NCBI RefSeq assembly: GCF_001598215.1
Contig: NZ_BCXJ01000001.1
Location: 1,116,001-1,180,000, forward strand
From: Shouchella clausii
Lineage (GTDB): Bacteria > Bacillota > Bacilli > Bacillales > Bacillaceae_D
DNA: 64,000 nt
Direction of reading: 5' to 3'
Both the position numbers and the translations under genes were made by a program. Positions within the stretch are counted from its first letter, which is position 1. Each line of letters opens with the position of its first letter. The notes under the pieces are model-generated. The model saw only the letters and a program-made list of their open reading frames with translations. It was not told the DNA's origin and did not search any database. Shown here piece after piece: positions 38,640 to 47,510 of this stretch.

Positions 38640-39605
38640 ATGTGGAAATTTATTGTTCGAAGAATACTTGTCTCCATCCCGCAAATTTTTGTGCTAAGTA
38701 TACTCGTCTTTATAATGGCTCAATTTATGCCAGGTGATGCGTTAACGGGGTTAATTAACGATCCGGATATTACACCAGAGGCGATGCAGGCCCAAAGGGA
38801 AAAGCTTGGCCTTGATAATCCTTGGTACATCCAATATAAAGATTGGATTGTAAATGCTGTACAAGGGGATCTAGGAAAATCTTTTTCTCATAAAATACCA
38901 GTTACTGAATTAATTGATCAAAGAATGTGGAATACGATTTGGCTTGCATTTCTTTCTCTCGTATTCATCTATGCGATTGCGGTTCCGTTAGGTATTTTAA
39001 GCGGTCGATATAATGACACATTACTTGATAAAACCATTACTGGTTACACGTATGTAGGTTTTGCAGCACCCACATTTATTTTTGGTCTAGTAATGGTATT
39101 CTTCTTCGGCTTCAAGCTACAATGGTTTCCGACTGGCGGAAGCGTAGCTCCTGGTTTAGAGCCAGGTACGTGGGAATATGTCGTTAGTAAGTTCCAACAC
39201 TTATTGTTACCAGCATTGTCTATTGCTTTAATTGGCACTGTTTCCACTGTTCAATACCTTCGGAGCGAGATTATTGATACGAAACAAAAAGACTTTATAA
39301 AACTAGCCCGATCTAAAGGGGTCTATGAGTCGAGAATATACAATAAACATATTTTCAGAAATTCATTACTTCCAGTAGCCGCGTTAATTGGTTTTGAAGT
39401 TTCTAGCTTAGTGACAGGTTCCATTTTTATTGAAGCCATTTTTAACTACCCAGGGATAGGCCAACTCTTCTTCCAGTCGATCTTAATACGTGATTATAGT
39501 GTTGTAACCGCATTAGTCCTATTGTTCGGTGTCATCATGATCCTTGGTGCCCTGTTATCAGACATCATTATGAGCATAATTGATCCAAGAATCCGTATTA
39601 AGTGA
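38640..39605 (+). CDS. peptide ABC transporter permease, OppB/DppB type
   Basis: Integral-membrane subunit of 321 residues with six helices. The family N terminus (IVRRILVSIPQIFVLSILVF) precedes an extracellular loop with GDALTGLINDP. The coupling region is LRSEIIDTKQKDFIKLARSKG ... FRNSLLPV, and NYPGIGQLFFQSI lies near the C terminus. It forms the channel with the OppC-type permease downstream. Confidence 0.93.
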   Translation: MWKFIVRRILVSIPQIFVLSILVFIMAQFMPGDALTGLINDPDITPEAMQAQREKLGLDNPWYIQYKDWIVNAVQGDLGKSFSHKIPVTELIDQRMWNTIWLAFLSLVFIYAIAVPLGILSGRYNDTLLDKTITGYTYVGFAAPTFIFGLVMVFFFGFKLQWFPTGGSVAPGLEPGTWEYVVSKFQHLLLPALSIALIGTVSTVQYLRSEIIDTKQKDFIKLARSKGVYESRIYNKHIFRNSLLPVAALIGFEVSSLVTGSIFIEAIFNYPGIGQLFFQSILIRDYSVVTALVLLFGVIMILGALLSDIIMSIIDPRIRIK

Positions 39606-39626
39606 TGGATGAGAGGAGTGAAGCAA

Positions 39627-40523
39627 ATGGAAAATACACCATTAGTAAGTACCCAGCAAAAGAAAACACCGTCTGGAATGCGTATTTTATGGAAGGAAAT
39701 TGTTCGCGACAAAATCGCGCTCATTTCATTCTTTCTAGTTATGATTGTTGCTTTGGCTGTGTTTGGCATATCGCTTGTGCTTGATCAATCTGAAATTGTA
39801 AAAGTTGATTTATTTGCTATTTACGAACCACCATCTTCTCAATTCTGGCTAGGTACCGATTATGGGGGTCGTGATGTATTTGGTCAATTGATCATCGGTA
39901 CGCGAAACTCGTTAGCAATCGGTATTTTAGTCACATTGATAAGCGGTGTTATTGGCATACTTAGTGGCTTAGTTGCTGGCTATTTTGGCGGGCAAACAGA
40001 CAATGTGTTAATGCGCATCGTTGACTTTTTCATGGTGCTGCCTAACTTGATGATTATTATTGTCTTTGTTGCATTAGTGCCTTCATATAACGTGTGGAGT
40101 TTTTCTTTAATCATGTCTGCTTTCTTGTGGGTTTCAATTGCAAGGTTAATTCGTGCGAAAGCACTGCAAGAGTCTTCTCTTGATTATGTTCAAGCAGCTA
40201 AAACGCTAGGTACACCACACTGGAAAATTATGTTTGGACACGTGCTTCCAAATTTAAGTTCGTTGATAATTGTCACTATGACATTAAACCTAGCTGCAAA
40301 TATTGGCTTGGAATCTGGGCTTTCGTTTTTAGGATTTGGATTTCCCGAAAGTACGCCAAGTTTAGGCACGTTAGTCGCGTATGCGAGAAATCCGCAAGTA
40401 CTCGAGTTAAGGCCATGGATCTGGGTACCGGCAGCAATACTTATTTTTGTGTTGATGCTGTGCATAAATAATGTCGGTCAAGCATTAAAACGCGCGACTG
40501 ATGCCAAACAACGAAGAGGCTAA
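39627..40523 (+). CDS. peptide ABC transporter permease, OppC/DppC type
   Basis: 298 residues. OppC-type N-terminal helix followed by the conserved FWLGTDYGGRDVFGQLIIGTR, then five helices and the coupling loop QAAKTLGTPHWKIMFGHVLPN. The start is ATG 39627, seven to eight bases after GAGAGGAG; the frame is open from 39609 without a site. The binding protein follows after 20 bases. Confidence 0.93.
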   Translation: MENTPLVSTQQKKTPSGMRILWKEIVRDKIALISFFLVMIVALAVFGISLVLDQSEIVKVDLFAIYEPPSSQFWLGTDYGGRDVFGQLIIGTRNSLAIGILVTLISGVIGILSGLVAGYFGGQTDNVLMRIVDFFMVLPNLMIIIVFVALVPSYNVWSFSLIMSAFLWVSIARLIRAKALQESSLDYVQAAKTLGTPHWKIMFGHVLPNLSSLIIVTMTLNLAANIGLESGLSFLGFGFPESTPSLGTLVAYARNPQVLELRPWIWVPAAILIFVLMLCINNVGQALKRATDAKQRRG

Positions 40524-40543
40524 AAAAAGGGAGGAAGAAAAAA

Positions 40544-42376
40544 GTGAAAAAATATTTACGCTCTGGCAAGGTTCAGTCAGTGGCAATTGCTTCTCTGCTA
40601 TTATTAGCTGCATGTGGCGGGGATGAGACGAGTTCAGAAGGAGGCAACAATGCTTCAAGCAACGATGGCAATGGAGGATCTGAACAAGCAGGCGATATCT
40701 TTTCAATTGAAGATTTCGACCATGAAGTACGGGCAGATAGTGAAGAAATCATTGACGGGGGCACGCTGAATGTTGCTTTAGTAACAGACACGCCGTTTGA
40801 AGGAACATTAAACAAAAACTTTTACCAAGGCGTGTTTGATGATGATATATTAGATTGGACTGAAGAATCGCTTTTAGATATAGATGAAGATTACCAATAC
40901 ACGCAAACAGGTGCTGCAACATTTGAAGTCGATGATGACGGCAGAACATTTACATTTACGATTCGTGATGAAGTCAATTGGTCAGATGGCGAACCAGTAA
41001 AAGCGGAAGACTGGGCATATACGTTTGAAGTGCTCGGCCACCCAGATTATCCAGGGGTACGATTCACAGAAGCTTCAAATGTGGAAGGGTTTGATGAATA
41101 CCGCGCAGGGGAAGCTGATTCGATTTCTGGACTTGAAATCATTGACGATAAAACGTTAAAAATTACATTCAAGGAAGCAAGCCCGTCCTTATTAGCAAGC
41201 GGGATCTGGACATACGCCATGCCTAAACATATCTTTGAGGACATTGAAGTGGCGGATATGGAATCTTCTCCAGCAGTCCGTGAAAACCCCGTTTTCTTTG
41301 GCCCATATGTGATTGATAGCATTACTCCTGGGGAAAACGTTGTGATGAAGAAAAACGAAAACTATTGGCGTGGTGAACCAAATGTCGATGAAGTGGTATT
41401 CAAGACTGTTAACCCAAACGTGTTGAACCAAGCATTGGAAAATGGCGAGGTTGACATTGCGAAGTACCAAACAGACCAATACGCCGACAACTATGAATCA
41501 TTAACAAACGTTGAGTTTATCGGAAAAATTGACTTGGCTTATACGTATATTGGCTTCCAAATGGGTACATGGGATGAAGAAGAAAATAAAAATGTTATGG
41601 ATCCTGACAAACAAGTGTCTGACGTCAACTTGCGTAAAGCAATGGCCCACGCCGTTGACAACGATGCTGTTGGCGAACGTTTTTACAATGGATTTAGATG
41701 GGCCGGTACAACCTTGATACCGCCATCACACCCAACTTTCCATAACGACGAGCTAGAAGGTTTTGCATACGATGTAGAGCTTGCAAACCAAATTTTAGAT
41801 GAGGCTGGTTATGAAGATATTGATGGAGATGGACTTCGTGAAGATCCAAACGGGGAAAAACTGCAATTAAACTTTGCGTCTATGAGCGGTGGCGACACAG
41901 CTGAACCACTTGCTCAGTACTATATTACCCAATGGAAAAACATCGGTATTGACGTCCAGCTTTTAGACGGACGGTTACAAGAATTTAATACGTTCTATGA
42001 CCGCTTAAAAGCATCCGATCAAGACATTGATGTTTATCAAGGTGCTTGGGGCGTAGGCTCAGATGCCGACCCATATGGCCTTTGGGGTAGCACAGCGGCG
42101 TTTAACTATACTCGCTGGACCAATGAAGAGAGCGACCGCTTGTTAAAAGAAGGGACATCAGAAGCAGCGCTTGACATGGAATACCGCCAAGAAGTCTATA
42201 ATGAATGGCAAGAACTAATGCTTGAAGAAGTCCCTGCGTTTCCAACGCTCTACCGTTCAGAAATGCATGCGGTGAACAAGCGTGTCGTTAACTATTCTGA
42301 GCTTCCTGGATCTGAATTTTACAATGACCGCTCACAAATTGGTTTAACAGCCGAAGAACCAGAAACGGCAAACTAG
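40544..42376 (+). CDS. peptide-binding lipoprotein (SBP family 5)
   Basis: Extracellular receptor of the peptide importer, 610 residues. Signal sequence with lipobox LAAC (Cys about 27), a Ser/Asn/Gly linker, then the family-5 fold (FTIRDEVNWSDGEPVKAEDWAYTFE, MKKNENYWRGEPNVDEVVFK). GTG start after GGGAGGAAG. It is the last gene of the operon, which is unusual because the binding protein often comes first. The protein is strongly acidic. Confidence 0.94.
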   Translation: MKKYLRSGKVQSVAIASLLLLAACGGDETSSEGGNNASSNDGNGGSEQAGDIFSIEDFDHEVRADSEEIIDGGTLNVALVTDTPFEGTLNKNFYQGVFDDDILDWTEESLLDIDEDYQYTQTGAATFEVDDDGRTFTFTIRDEVNWSDGEPVKAEDWAYTFEVLGHPDYPGVRFTEASNVEGFDEYRAGEADSISGLEIIDDKTLKITFKEASPSLLASGIWTYAMPKHIFEDIEVADMESSPAVRENPVFFGPYVIDSITPGENVVMKKNENYWRGEPNVDEVVFKTVNPNVLNQALENGEVDIAKYQTDQYADNYESLTNVEFIGKIDLAYTYIGFQMGTWDEEENKNVMDPDKQVSDVNLRKAMAHAVDNDAVGERFYNGFRWAGTTLIPPSHPTFHNDELEGFAYDVELANQILDEAGYEDIDGDGLREDPNGEKLQLNFASMSGGDTAEPLAQYYITQWKNIGIDVQLLDGRLQEFNTFYDRLKASDQDIDVYQGAWGVGSDADPYGLWGSTAAFNYTRWTNEESDRLLKEGTSEAALDMEYRQEVYNEWQELMLEEVPAFPTLYRSEMHAVNKRVVNYSELPGSEFYNDRSQIGLTAEEPETAN

Positions 42377-42413
42377 AGAAAAAAACGTATAAGAAAGCGC
42401 CTTTGCATGTAAT

Positions 42414-42462
42414 AGCCTGTTACCGGACCCGGTCTAAATCGGATAGGTAGCAGGCTTTTTAA
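42414..42462 (+). terminator. terminator of the peptide importer operon
   Basis: AGCCTGTTACC (42414-42424) / GGTAGCAGGCT (42446-42456) with one G-U pair, then TTTTT. Confidence 0.75.
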
Positions 42463-42740
42463 ATGTAAATGGAAAGTGACTTTAAGAAAGTCAGTCAACT
42501 GGCAATTATGCGAGGGGAAACAGGCATTGACCATGTCAACAGGCGATCTAGGACGTTGATCAATCGTGGCAGATGTGCAGTGGAAATATGGCTTGTCAAC
42601 ATCTTAAATAGGCATGACCTAGGCTTCCACACCATCCAATTGAATGCTGAAGAGCCTGCTGTTGATTAATAATAGGCCATTGCAAGGACAGAACCTGTCG
42701 GCTGTCTCGAACCATTCGAGACAACCGACAGTTTTTTTTG
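42463..42740 (+). other. region between two terminators; no supported protein gene
   Basis: About 230 bases lie between the importer terminator and a second strong terminator (42695-42739). A 66-codon frame (42469-42669) spans it but has no ribosome site and an unfamiliar composition. An unannotated small RNA or a gene remnant is possible. The rest of the gap, to 42880, holds an A/T-rich stretch and the pcp promoter. Confidence 0.4.
42695..42739 (+). terminator. strong orphan rho-independent terminator
   Basis: 17-base stem CTGTCGGCTGTCTCGAA (42695-42711) / TTCGAGACAACCGACAG (42715-42731), one mismatch, loop CCA, then eight T (42732-42739). No recognised gene ends just before it. Confidence 0.8.
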
Positions 42741-42881
42741 CTCTTTTAAAATGTAGAAAAGAGGATTTTCCCAACTTTTTAAACGTAAAAAAGGGGGTGA
42801 TGGGGTTTTAAAACGAGCTATAGCTCCTATTCCTTTAGACATTTCCCAACTGCTCTCAAGTAACTGCTCTGTTCGCGGTTA

Positions 42882-42927
42882 TGATATAATAATACAACTA
42901 ATGTTAGACTAGTAGAAAACGCTTGCA
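42882..42927 (+). promoter_or_regulatory. pcp promoter with downstream cre-like site
   Basis: TGATATAAT (42882-42890) is an extended -10. TAGAAAACGCTTGCA (42913-42927) resembles a cre site with two mismatches and would lie about 15 bases after the transcription start. Confidence 0.45.
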
Positions 42928-42981
42928 AGAGTATTTGCCTACAGTCTGAATGAATGTTTATGTGTGATGGAGGACATAGCA

Positions 42982-43581
42982 ATGAACACAATCCTTGTTT
43001 CTGGATTTGAAGCGTTTTTAACACATCAAAAAAATCCAACGGAAGCACTTGTACAAAAGTTGGACGGAACCGAGATGGACGGCACCTTAATGAAAGGGAT
43101 TGTGCTACCTGTCTCGTTTGCTCGTGCAGCGGAAATGTTGATCGAACAAGCAACGGCGATCCGCCCTAATGCGATTGTCATGCTTGGGCTGGGAGCAGGG
43201 CGAAAACAGGTGACGCCAGAGCGGATTGCTATTAATGTGATGGACGGGCCGCCAGATAATGAAGGAGTTGTGATGACTGATCAACCGATCAAGCAAGATG
43301 GTCCTGCCGCTTACTTTTCGACGCTTCCTATTCGTAAGATTGTCAATGAATTAAATCGAGGTGGATGCCCAGCAACCATTTCCAATACTGCCGGGACGTA
43401 TGTGTGCAATGATTTGATGTACCGTGTTTTAGACCATTTGCAGACAGCGGCTGTACCAGCAGGTTTTATCCATGTTCCTTATACCGATGATATGGTAGGT
43501 GAAGAGGCCGTATCGTTGCCACGGGCCACTGTAGAAAAGGGGATACGCCAAGCGTTGCGTGTGGTGGCAAGCACGCTTTAG
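42982..43581 (+). CDS. pcp: pyrrolidone-carboxylate peptidase
   Basis: Cytoplasmic cysteine peptidase (C15) of 199 residues that removes N-terminal pyroglutamate. The triad regions are visible: Glu in TPERIAIN, Cys in GTYVCND, His in GFIHVPY. The N terminus ILVSGFEAF corresponds to the family's VTGFEPF. ATG 42982 follows GATGGAGGA; the six preceding in-frame codons belong to the leader. It overlaps the convergent yvyE gene by four bases. Confidence 0.93.
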   Translation: MNTILVSGFEAFLTHQKNPTEALVQKLDGTEMDGTLMKGIVLPVSFARAAEMLIEQATAIRPNAIVMLGLGAGRKQVTPERIAINVMDGPPDNEGVVMTDQPIKQDGPAAYFSTLPIRKIVNELNRGGCPATISNTAGTYVCNDLMYRVLDHLQTAAVPAGFIHVPYTDDMVGEEAVSLPRATVEKGIRQALRVVASTL

Positions 43582-44216
43582 CCAACAACGTCCTTTTCTA
43601 AATAAACGAGTTCGCCTTCGGAAAGTTTTGCCTGTCCGTTTGTCCGTTCCGTCATCCATTGCTGGAATGTCTCGGTTTCTGCTTCCTTGACGTATGTACG
43701 GATGACGACGTTATCAAGGTAGTCGATTCCTTGCAACAAATAGGGCGATTGGCGAATTTCGTTCTCGATTTTCCCAAGCCAAGTGTAGTCAACGGCTGTA
43801 TGGACGATACGCATGAGTGTCCGTTCGACGATGCCAACTGCATTTAAGCCTTCACTAACGGCGCCGCCATAGGCGCGGATGAGACCGCCAGCGCCAAGCT
43901 TAATGCCGCCAAAATACCTAGTCACAACGACCACTGTATCTTTAAGGTTCCGCTTCTTTAGTACTTCAAGCATAGGTACGCCCGCAGTACCGCTTGGTTC
44001 TCCGTCATCATTTGCTTTTTGGATTAAATTCTGTTCGCCGATCAAGTAAGCAGAGCAGTTGTGAGTTGCCTGCCAATGCTGTTTTTTGATGCTTTCAATG
44101 AAAGCGATCGCTTTATCTTCGGTTTCAGCCCGGCTTAAATGGGCAATAAAGCGAGATTTTTGGATAATGATTTCATGTTCTCCAGCTTGCTTGACTGTAT
44201 AATAGTGCGGCAGCAT
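43578..44216 (-). CDS. yvyE: YigZ/IMPACT family protein
   Basis: Protein of 212 residues with the N-terminal UPF0029/Impact domain (KSRFIAHLSRAETEDKAIAFI, NDDGEPSGTAGVPMLEVL, VVVTRYFGGIKLGAGGLIRAYG) and a C-terminal DUF1949 domain (about 135-205). Relatives are linked to translation regulation; the bacterial role is unsettled. In B. subtilis yvyE also lies beside degS, transcribed divergently, as here. ATG 44216 follows GGAGGACCG on the minus strand. Confidence 0.92.
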   Translation of the reverse strand: MLPHYYTVKQAGEHEIIIQKSRFIAHLSRAETEDKAIAFIESIKKQHWQATHNCSAYLIGEQNLIQKANDDGEPSGTAGVPMLEVLKKRNLKDTVVVVTRYFGGIKLGAGGLIRAYGGAVSEGLNAVGIVERTLMRIVHTAVDYTWLGKIENEIRQSPYLLQGIDYLDNVVIRTYVKEAETETFQQWMTERTNGQAKLSEGELVYLEKDVVG

Positions 44217-44344
44217 AACGGTCCTCCATTAACAAGATGTTTATTTTCACAGTTTTACATATTCGCGAAACGACGGTGTAACACATGTCTGTTACTATAA
44301 TCGGTATTCTCAGGTCCTATTAAAAAAGGAGGAGAGGTTTCGCT

Positions 44345-44443
44345 ATGAATGGTCTTACGGTAGGACGAAAATCGTGTAAGATAAGGATAGCGGAAAGCGA
44401 ATTAAAAATAAAGGCATTACACATGCGACAGTTTTTTGACTAG
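44345..44443 (+). CDS. possible 32-residue leader peptide upstream of degS
   Basis: AAAAAAGGAGGAGAGG (44324-44339) is one of the best ribosome sites in the window and is spaced for ATG 44345. The frame runs 32 codons to TAG 44441-44443 and ends 33 bases before degS. The peptide is basic (MNGLTVGRKSCKIRIAESEL ... MRQFFD). A TATAAT lies at 44296-44301. It may be a regulatory leader or a short protein; the composition gives no family. Confidence 0.45.
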   Translation: MNGLTVGRKSCKIRIAESELKIKALHMRQFFD

Positions 44444-44476
44444 TTCCGTAAGTGATTGAAAAAGCGAGGAGTATTC

Positions 44477-45607
44477 ATGACAGACGTAACGATGCTTGAT
44501 CATATAATTACGCAAACGCTTGACTCAGTTGGGACGAGTCGCGAAAAAATCTTTGAAATCGGTGAACGCTCCCGCAATGAGTATGAATACTTGAAAAAGG
44601 AATTAGATCAAGTCAAAGTTAAATTAACACACGTTATTAATGATGTCGACGAAACCGTGTTAAAAACAAAACACGCACGAAACCGGTTAGCCAAAGTAAG
44701 CAAGGAATTTAATCGGTACACAAGTGAGGAAGTCCGTACAGCGTACGAACAAGCCAGCGATTTCCAAGTGCAGCTGGCTGTGCTTCAACAAGAAGAGATC
44801 CAATTGCGGATTAGGCGGGATGATATTGATCGCCGCTTAAAAAATCTTCAGGATACGATCAATCGGGCTGAACAGCTTTCTGTACAGATGTCCGTGGTGT
44901 TTGACTTTTTATCTAGCGATCTTAAGCAAGTCGGCGAATACATTAAAGACGCCAATGAAAAGCAAGCGTTCGGCTTAAAAATAATCGAGGCACAGGAAGA
45001 AGAGCGTCGCCGTCTTTCCCGGGAAATCCATGACGGGCCAGCTCAGATGATGGCAAACGTTATGCTTCATTCAGAATTGATTGAACGGATCTACCAGGAA
45101 CGGGGCATTGAGGAAGCGCTCAAAGAAATTCGCGGGCTCCGCCGTATGGTTCGTTCTTCATTGGCAGAGGTAAGAAGAATCATTTATGATTTGCGTCCGA
45201 TGGCATTGGATGATTTAGGGCTAGTGCCTACATTGAGAAAGTATTTAGAGAATATTGAAGAGCGTCATGGCTTAAAAGTCACTTTTAAACACTTTGGCGT
45301 TGAAAAGAGGCTTGCCCAACAATTTGAAATTGCGTTATTTCGCCTTGTGCAGGAAGCGGTGCAAAATGCGACCAAGCACGCAGAACCGACTGAAATTGTC
45401 GTGAAGATTGAATTGAAACCAAAAAATGTAACGCTTGTCATTCGAGATGACGGCAAAGGATTTGACCTTTCTGAAAGAAAGGAATCTTCGTTTGGGTTAA
45501 TAGGCATGAAAGAAAGGGTTAACATGCTAAATGGCAAAATGACGATTCATTCCAAACCGCAAGAAGGCACAAATATTTTGATTCAACTCCCTGTTTCTAC
45601 GAATTAA
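44477..45607 (+). CDS. degS: DegS sensor histidine kinase
   Basis: Cytoplasmic two-component kinase of 376 residues. The N-terminal half is a DegS-type coiled-coil sensor (about 20-170), followed by HisKA_3 with phospho-acceptor H185 in SREIHDGPAQMM and a HATPase domain (QEAVQNATKHAEP, DDGKGFDL, SSFGLIGMKERV). It phosphorylates DegU, controlling exoenzymes, competence and motility in Bacillus. ATG 44477 follows GCGAGGAG; the frame extends 7 codons upstream. Confidence 0.95.
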   Translation: MTDVTMLDHIITQTLDSVGTSREKIFEIGERSRNEYEYLKKELDQVKVKLTHVINDVDETVLKTKHARNRLAKVSKEFNRYTSEEVRTAYEQASDFQVQLAVLQQEEIQLRIRRDDIDRRLKNLQDTINRAEQLSVQMSVVFDFLSSDLKQVGEYIKDANEKQAFGLKIIEAQEEERRRLSREIHDGPAQMMANVMLHSELIERIYQERGIEEALKEIRGLRRMVRSSLAEVRRIIYDLRPMALDDLGLVPTLRKYLENIEERHGLKVTFKHFGVEKRLAQQFEIALFRLVQEAVQNATKHAEPTEIVVKIELKPKNVTLVIRDDGKGFDLSERKESSFGLIGMKERVNMLNGKMTIHSKPQEGTNILIQLPVSTN

Positions 45608-45750
45608 ACGTCAATCCTTCCTAATTAAATTTACGAGAGTTCTGCGCATAAAAAAGCAAGATGGTTAGAGTGAACATACGGCTGTAAACTTGCCGGTCAC
45701 AGCTTAAAAAAATCGCAAATAATAGCATGTTTGGTAGAGAGGTGAAAACA

Positions 45751-46629
45751 ATGATTACTCAAGAAACACAAGAAATTCGCATTGTCATTATAGACGACCA
45801 TCCATTGTTTAAAGAAGGGGTAAAGCGGATCTTATCGATGGAGGAAAATTTTAATGTTGTTGCAGATGGGGAAGACGGATCGGAAGTAATCGATTTGGTC
45901 CGCCAACATCAGCCAGATGTCATTTTAATGGATATTAATATGCCAAAAACGAACGGCGTCGAAGCAACAAAAGACTTGATCAAGGCATTTCCAAAAGTAA
46001 AAGTGATCATTCTTTCGATTCATGATGATGAGTCTTATGTTTCCCATGTGTTGCGAACAGGAGCCTCAGGTTACTTATTAAAAGAAATGGATGCGGAATC
46101 ATTGGTTGAAGCTGTAAAAGTGGTTGCATCCGGCGGTGCATATATTCATCCGAAAGTGACATCAAATTTGATTAAGGAATACCGTCGCCTCGCCCGCCAA
46201 GATGAGCAATACCAAGACTCGATCGGTTTCCGTGAAGTCGAGTATAGGAAGCCGCTTCATATTTTAACTAGGAGAGAGTGTGAAGTGCTTCAGCTTATGA
46301 CGGATGGACAAAACAATCGAGCAATCGGCGAGTCGCTTTACATAAGCGAGAAGACAGTCAAGAACCATGTTAGCAACATTTTGCAAAAAATGAACGTGAA
46401 CGACCGAACTCAAGCAGTGGTAGAGTCCATAAAAAAAAGGATATGTCATCGTTCGCTAAATAGGGACACTATTTCTCGGGAAATGGTCGTTTCGCTGCAG
46501 CGAATGATGAATCGTTGCCTCAGGATGAACGATGGCTCGTTTGCCTTCTCCCTGCTTCCACCAAATGAACAGCAAGTTTGTAAAGCGGGGAGATTGCAAA
46601 AATGGACTTGCAGGAAAAGTGAGGAATGA
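45751..46629 (+). CDS. degU: DegU response regulator, frame-shifted 3' end
   Basis: Partner of DegS. Receiver domain ([13 protein letters not shown]; phosphorylation site D61 in LMDINMP; Lys in LLKEMD) and NarL-type helix-turn-helix ([39 protein letters not shown]). The normal family ends shortly after QAVV-SIKK. Here the frame passes an A8 run (46431-46438) and continues 62 residues with no family resemblance. With seven A the reading would be [10 protein letters not shown] and TAA at 46457-46459, close to the B. subtilis end NGWVEMR. So the tail is a frameshift, a sequencing slip or a slippage product. The extended frame stops at TGA 46627-46629, beside degV. ATG 45751 follows GAGAGGTGAAA. 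Confidence 0.92.
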   Translation: MITQETQEIRIVIIDDHPLFKEGVKRILSMEENFNVVADGEDGSEVIDLVRQHQPDVILMDINMPKTNGVEATKDLIKAFPKVKVIILSIHDDESYVSHVLRTGASGYLLKEMDAESLVEAVKVVASGGAYIHPKVTSNLIKEYRRLARQDEQYQDSIGFREVEYRKPLHILTRRECEVLQLMTDGQNNRAIGESLYISEKTVKNHVSNILQKMNVNDRTQAVVESIKKRICHRSLNRDTISREMVVSLQRMMNRCLRMNDGSFAFSLLPPNEQQVCKAGRLQKWTCRKSEE

Positions 46630-46631
46630 AA

Positions 46632-47474
46632 ATGGGAAAAACGGCTGTTTTAACAGACTCAACAGCTTATTTGGATAAACAAACTTTGGAAGAACTGGGC
46701 ATTTACACGATTCCTCTTTCGGTCATTTTTAGCGGCAAGAACTACCGGGAAGAAGTCGATCTGTCGACGGACGTGTTTTACGAAAAACTTTCTACCGAGG
46801 AAGCACTGCCGACAACGTCGCAGCCTGCGATTGGCTTGTTTACGGAGCTACTGCAAAAGCTTAAAAATGAAGGATATACGGATGTCGTTTCCGTCCACTT
46901 ATCTGCCAAAATTAGCGGCACGTTACAAACTGCACTCTCAGCTGGGGAAATGGTCGAGGGCATTACACTCCACGGCGTTGACTCAGAAATTAGTTGTGCC
47001 CCGCAAGGATTTCTTGCCCGAACGGCTGCTAAACTGGCTTTAGAAGGTACGCCTCCCGAAAACATCGTTGCCGAGCTTGAAAAAATAAAAGCGCAAATCC
47101 GTGCGTATTTTGTTGTTCATGACTTGCACCATTTGCGCAGAGGTGGACGCTTAAACGGCGCTCAAGCGCTTATCGGCAGCATGCTGCAAATCAAACCGAT
47201 CCTTCATTTTGAAGAGGGGCTCATTGTCCCGTATGCAAAAGTAAGAACGGAAAAAAAAGCGCTTAACCATATTCTTGACATGTTGTTTGATGATTTGGCT
47301 GCTGGCAACGTGAACGAAGTAACGGTTATTCATGCAAATAATCGCGCAGGGGCTATGCAATTAAAAGAAAAAATTGCCGAGCAGCATCCTACTACTGCGA
47401 TTCAAATCAGTTATTTTGGACCTGTGATTGGTACCCATTTAGGAAGTGGAAGCTTAGGTGTCAGCTGGTATTAA
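46632..47474 (+). CDS. degV: DegV family fatty-acid-binding protein
   Basis: 280 residues, two-domain DegV fold that binds a fatty acid; members act as FakB-like carriers presenting fatty acid to a kinase. N terminus TAVLTDSTAYLD, the TSQPAIGLF segment, VHLSAKISGTLQTA, and the C-terminal HLGSGSLGVSWY. ATG 46632 is seven bases after GAGG; ATG 46626 is an alternative that would overlap the end of the extended degU frame as ATGA. In B. subtilis the same position holds yviA. Confidence 0.9.
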   Translation: MGKTAVLTDSTAYLDKQTLEELGIYTIPLSVIFSGKNYREEVDLSTDVFYEKLSTEEALPTTSQPAIGLFTELLQKLKNEGYTDVVSVHLSAKISGTLQTALSAGEMVEGITLHGVDSEISCAPQGFLARTAAKLALEGTPPENIVAELEKIKAQIRAYFVVHDLHHLRRGGRLNGAQALIGSMLQIKPILHFEEGLIVPYAKVRTEKKALNHILDMLFDDLAAGNVNEVTVIHANNRAGAMQLKEKIAEQHPTTAIQISYFGPVIGTHLGSGSLGVSWY

Positions 47475-47485
47475 TAGCTGGCACC
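47457..47485 (+). terminator. weak hairpin after degV
   Basis: GGTGTCAGCT / AGCTGGCACC with one G-U pair, overlapping the degV stop. No T tract follows, so it probably only attenuates transcription into comFA. Confidence 0.35.
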
Positions 47486-47510
47486 CTTCCTTCATAAAGG
47501 AGTGGATTGT

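Noticed and set aside
42469-42669. 66-codon frame after the peptide importer operon
   Set aside because: No ribosome site before its ATG, which lies directly on the preceding terminator; the composition is unlike neighbouring proteins. Only the flanking terminators are reported.
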